The position numbers were made by a program, and so were the translations under genes. Below the pieces are notes generated by a model that saw nothing but the letters and a program-made list of their open reading frames with translations, did not search any database and was not told the origin of the DNA. 64,000 nucleotides of DNA, from positions 33,102,337 through 33,166,336 of the forward strand of contig CM041780.1 in assembly GCA_023374045.1 (NCBI GenBank). The letters are read 5' to 3'. Numbering within the stretch: the stretch's first letter is position 1; each line of letters opens with the position of its first letter. Below, in pieces: positions 61,701 to 64,000 of the stretch. This stretch comes from Limonium bicolor. Its lineage: Eukaryota > Streptophyta > Magnoliopsida > Caryophyllales > Plumbaginaceae.

Positions 61701-62583
61701 ATCGGCTAGAACACAAGGGACCAAACAAGGGTTTAGTCTAAAATTCGTTTTGCCCTTAAGGCTAGAAAAACAAAGGAGTTTCAAGGAGATTTTTACCTCA
61801 CAAGAACAAGGAGAATGCGGTGGTTCTAATGGTGGTCTTCAAGCTCCAAATGGGGTATACTCATGAGAACGAAAATGCTCTTTTCCGGATTTTGAAAAGA
61901 GAGAATCGTAGCTCTTGATGAGAGGATTCCAATGGTGTAGTTTTTGTAATTTTTGGAAGAGATTTGAGGGGGTTACAAGAGGAGAGAAGGTGACATTTTG
62001 TGAGTTGTTTCAAGCTTCCATGGCTGTCGCAGGGAAAGGAGGAAGAAATGAGAGAGTGGGATGAGTGTGTAGACGTGAGTGAAGGAGGGAATGGGTAGAG
62101 GAGAGAGAGAATGTGAGTGAGGGAGTTTACTTTATGCTTTAATTTGTTTGTCTTTTTGCAAATGAAAAGAATTAATAGAGTGTGTGAGAGGGGGGGCCAT
62201 CGGCTGGTATTAGCACACACACACAACTTCACTTTTTATTTTAAAAGTGGACACATAAGTTTTGGTTATTTACACTTCTACCCCACAACTTCCCGTTTTT
62301 GACAGTTTTTACTAATTTCCCGTTTTATTGGTTCTAAAGCTTCACTAATATTTATTAATGATTATTTAGTTGACCAAAATTGTTACGAGTCTATTTGACC
62401 CGCTTAAAGACACGTTTTCCCGGTTACCTCGAAAAACGCGCTTTAAGGTTCGTTAGTGATTTTAATCCGTTTTAAGGATCCATTTTCTTCGGGATTTGTT
62501 CCCTCATGATTATTTATACTTAATTAAGCTTCTAAATTATTCATTAGCCTAATTAATCACTATTTTTAATTACGGGTATTTCA
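58751..62583 (-). repeat. 5' LTR of element B
   Basis: 3833 bp; matches 48288-52173. Module at 59224-59325, inverted-repeat array 60350-60752, CA microsatellite near 62214-62225. The right edge TGAAATACCC (minus strand) is followed by the TSD copy CCAAT (62584-62588). Confidence 0.9.
60350..60752 (-). repeat. Tandem inverted-repeat array in the 5' LTR of B
   Basis: Copy of 49895-50302 with the same six units. The 170-codon frame here (60430-60942) is a translation of the repeat, not a gene. Confidence 0.9.
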
Positions 62584-63321
62584 CCAATGCCAAGACTTAC
62601 AGTTCAGACACGCACAACATGCATGTATGTTCGGACAGATGTCGGACAAACCAAAACTATGAAAAGTTAAAATGCTATCGGGGCTGTCCGAACATGGATG
62701 TCCAGACGAACGTTCAGATAGGTCCAAAGTTGTGAAAATCAAAACAAAAACAGTTTTAGAAAGAGTACAAAATGACCACAATATTAATGCCAATAGAAAG
62801 TGAATGTTTTTAGGCATATGTAGTGAAGGTTTACCATAAAAACAAAACATAAAATACTACAAATCCAGAGTGCTACCGCCATACTCTACTTTCAAGTGCT
62901 CAGACTAAACCTCTAACAATTCAATAAAATTAAATATTTAAACCTCGTATCTCAAAATATTGTAACTCGGAAATTATTCCAACTTCTACATCTATGTGAT
63001 GGCTTAATCCCAACCCTAACTTCACCAATCCATACCTGCGATCAGAAAACCATATACAAACACATAAGGGACTGTGTAAATCAGTGAAACTGAGTAAAAC
63101 TTACCACACTATGTAAAATACGTTTTGAAATTCCTTTTTATCAATTCATCAATTGATCAAGATAAATATTAACCAACAATTTAAACTGTTTTCCTAGTAG
63201 ATGAGTAAATCAATAAGAATAGCGAGAGAGCTTTCATCAGGAAACACCCACAACTCAAATAAGGACAGTCACCTATGGGACCGTCAAACACCACCTCACC
63301 CTAAGTCTTTAAGTGTGCACA
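62584..63321 (-). repeat. Right part of the second S LTR
   Basis: Continues the S LTR interrupted at 47833, matching 46489-47231, with the TSD copy CCAAT at its start. Confidence 0.8.
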
Positions 63322-63813
63322 CCCCCTATGAATCATCAGTCCATAGAGTAAATCATAGAGCTTAACTGTGTTTCACTGTTCACAACGCAATATATATACA
63401 TATATATATAAAGGTACGAATACCAACAATCCATATGGGACACCTATGGGTCCTATCGACAAAGCAATTATTCCTGTGAAAGGCTCCCAAAAAACATAAT
63501 AGAATCTCCATTGATAAACCTCAATCATCAATTCACAATACGTGAGAAAGAATTCCAATTTCCAAATCCCTAATCAGGATTTTAAATAATCTCCCAATAC
63601 TCACAAAACAACATGTCAAAATATTTTTCGATAATTGCAACCATGAATCAAAATCAGTCATGAGCACAAAGATTTACCTGGATATACACACCAGTAAGAA
63701 GATAGCTCAGCAGATTCATAGGTGACGCCCGTCATCCAACTCGGGGTCTAAAATCACAACAACTATCAATCAAAATTTCCCTAATTCATGACTAAACCAA
63801 ATAAGTCTAACAT
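63322..63813. other. S internal or flanking sequence, unassigned
   Basis: Begins CCCCCTATGAATCATCAG (polypurine complement), then diverges from the 195-bp S internal. It holds a short TA run near 63390-63410. I see no gene; it may belong to a longer S relative. Confidence 0.4.
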
Positions 63814-64000
63814 TGAAATACCTTGAACTTAAAAATAGTGATTAAAATCATTCTAACATAGTATTCAAGGGCCTAATAGTGCCTAAGTAATTTTGGTAAG
63901 GAAAATATATCCAAAAGAAATGAAGAAAACGCTTAAAAGTGAAAAATGTAAAAACAAGTGTTATTTAACCATAGGAGTTATGTGACCACGACTTGAATCC
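63814..64000 (+). mobile_element. Start of another LTR of the E family
   Basis: Starts TGAAATACC and follows the first about 190 bp of LTR E (36114 onward), including GGGCCTAATAGTGCCTAAG. It continues past the window. Confidence 0.75.

Larger units (their letters stand above)
48288..62583 (-). mobile_element. Ty3/gypsy chromovirus-like retrotransposon B carrying an AlkB gene
   Basis: 14.3 kb. In minus-strand order: 5' LTR 62583-58751, primer site 58745-58734, gag exons 58523-57049, AlkB 56890-56150, pol 56009-52631, polypurine tract, 3' LTR 52173-48288. Same gene order and splice-site layout as A, with diverged sequence. The two LTRs are nearly identical apart from small indels (for example about 40 bp near 50545-50590 missing from the 5' LTR). 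Coding breaks make this copy non-autonomous. Confidence 0.92.
45891..63813 (-). mobile_element. Short tandem retroelement S (LTR about 1.15 kb, internal about 0.2 kb)
   Basis: Order on the plus strand: internal (45891-46081), LTR (46082-47231), internal (47232-47426), LTR (47427-47833 plus 62589-63321, split by the TRIM/B insertion), then a different internal or flank (63322-63813). Each LTR has a minus-strand primer-site-like motif on its left (GCTCCGATACCA at 46067-46078; a decayed one before 47427) and a C-rich polypurine complement CCCCCTAT on its right. The 195-bp internal has no coding capacity, so S is non-autonomous. The unit is tandem, like D. Confidence 0.75.

Overview
The window is a stretch of plant nuclear heterochromatin made almost wholly of nested LTR retrotransposons. 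The elements have Ty3/gypsy pol of the chromovirus (Tekay/Del-like) type, LTRs mostly near 4 kb, primer sites for initiator-Met tRNA, a TRIM element, 5-bp target-site duplications (TSDs) and plant-type short introns. I see no host gene and no tRNA or rRNA gene. Species cannot be told from the sequence; a large-genome flowering plant is likely.

Layout. 1-390 is AT-rich DNA with a short minisatellite. Element A (+ strand, 391-16739) has a left-truncated 5' LTR split by solo LTR F (866-5235), then gag, an AlkB-like dioxygenase, pol and a 3' LTR. A lies inside LTR X (to 18743), X inside LTR Y (to 20344), and Y inside the first LTR of tandem element D. D (- strand, 20345-44047) reads LTR-internal-LTR-internal-LTR with decayed coding sequence; its third LTR holds solo LTR E (36114-40264). 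D sits in LTR P (to 44576), P in Q (to 45472), Q in R (to 45890), and R in element S, a short tandem element (1.15-kb LTR, 195-bp internal). S is split by a TRIM (47834-48278) joined to element B (- strand, 48288-62583), which is complete with two LTRs, gag, AlkB and pol. S resumes at 62589, and another LTR begins at 63814.

The most interesting content is the AlkB (2-oxoglutarate/Fe(II) dioxygenase) exon in both gypsy elements A and B, on opposite strands, between the gag zinc knuckle and the protease. In both, gag is followed by a splice donor, and both the AlkB exon and the protease exon begin with an acceptor in the same phase. One transcript could therefore be spliced to Gag-AlkB (own stop, then a conserved AATAAA) or, by skipping AlkB, to Gag-Pol. 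The AlkB resembles plant ALKBH1-type proteins, so a host RNA/DNA demethylase gene may have been captured. Neither copy is intact, but each keeps most catalytic residues.

A second signal is in the LTRs: five LTR families carry arrays of about five to six 60-75-bp units, each an inverted repeat whose stem sequence differs between families while pairing is kept. A hairpin / T-tract / CAG-GTA module about 0.4 kb before the LTR end is also shared by nearly all families.
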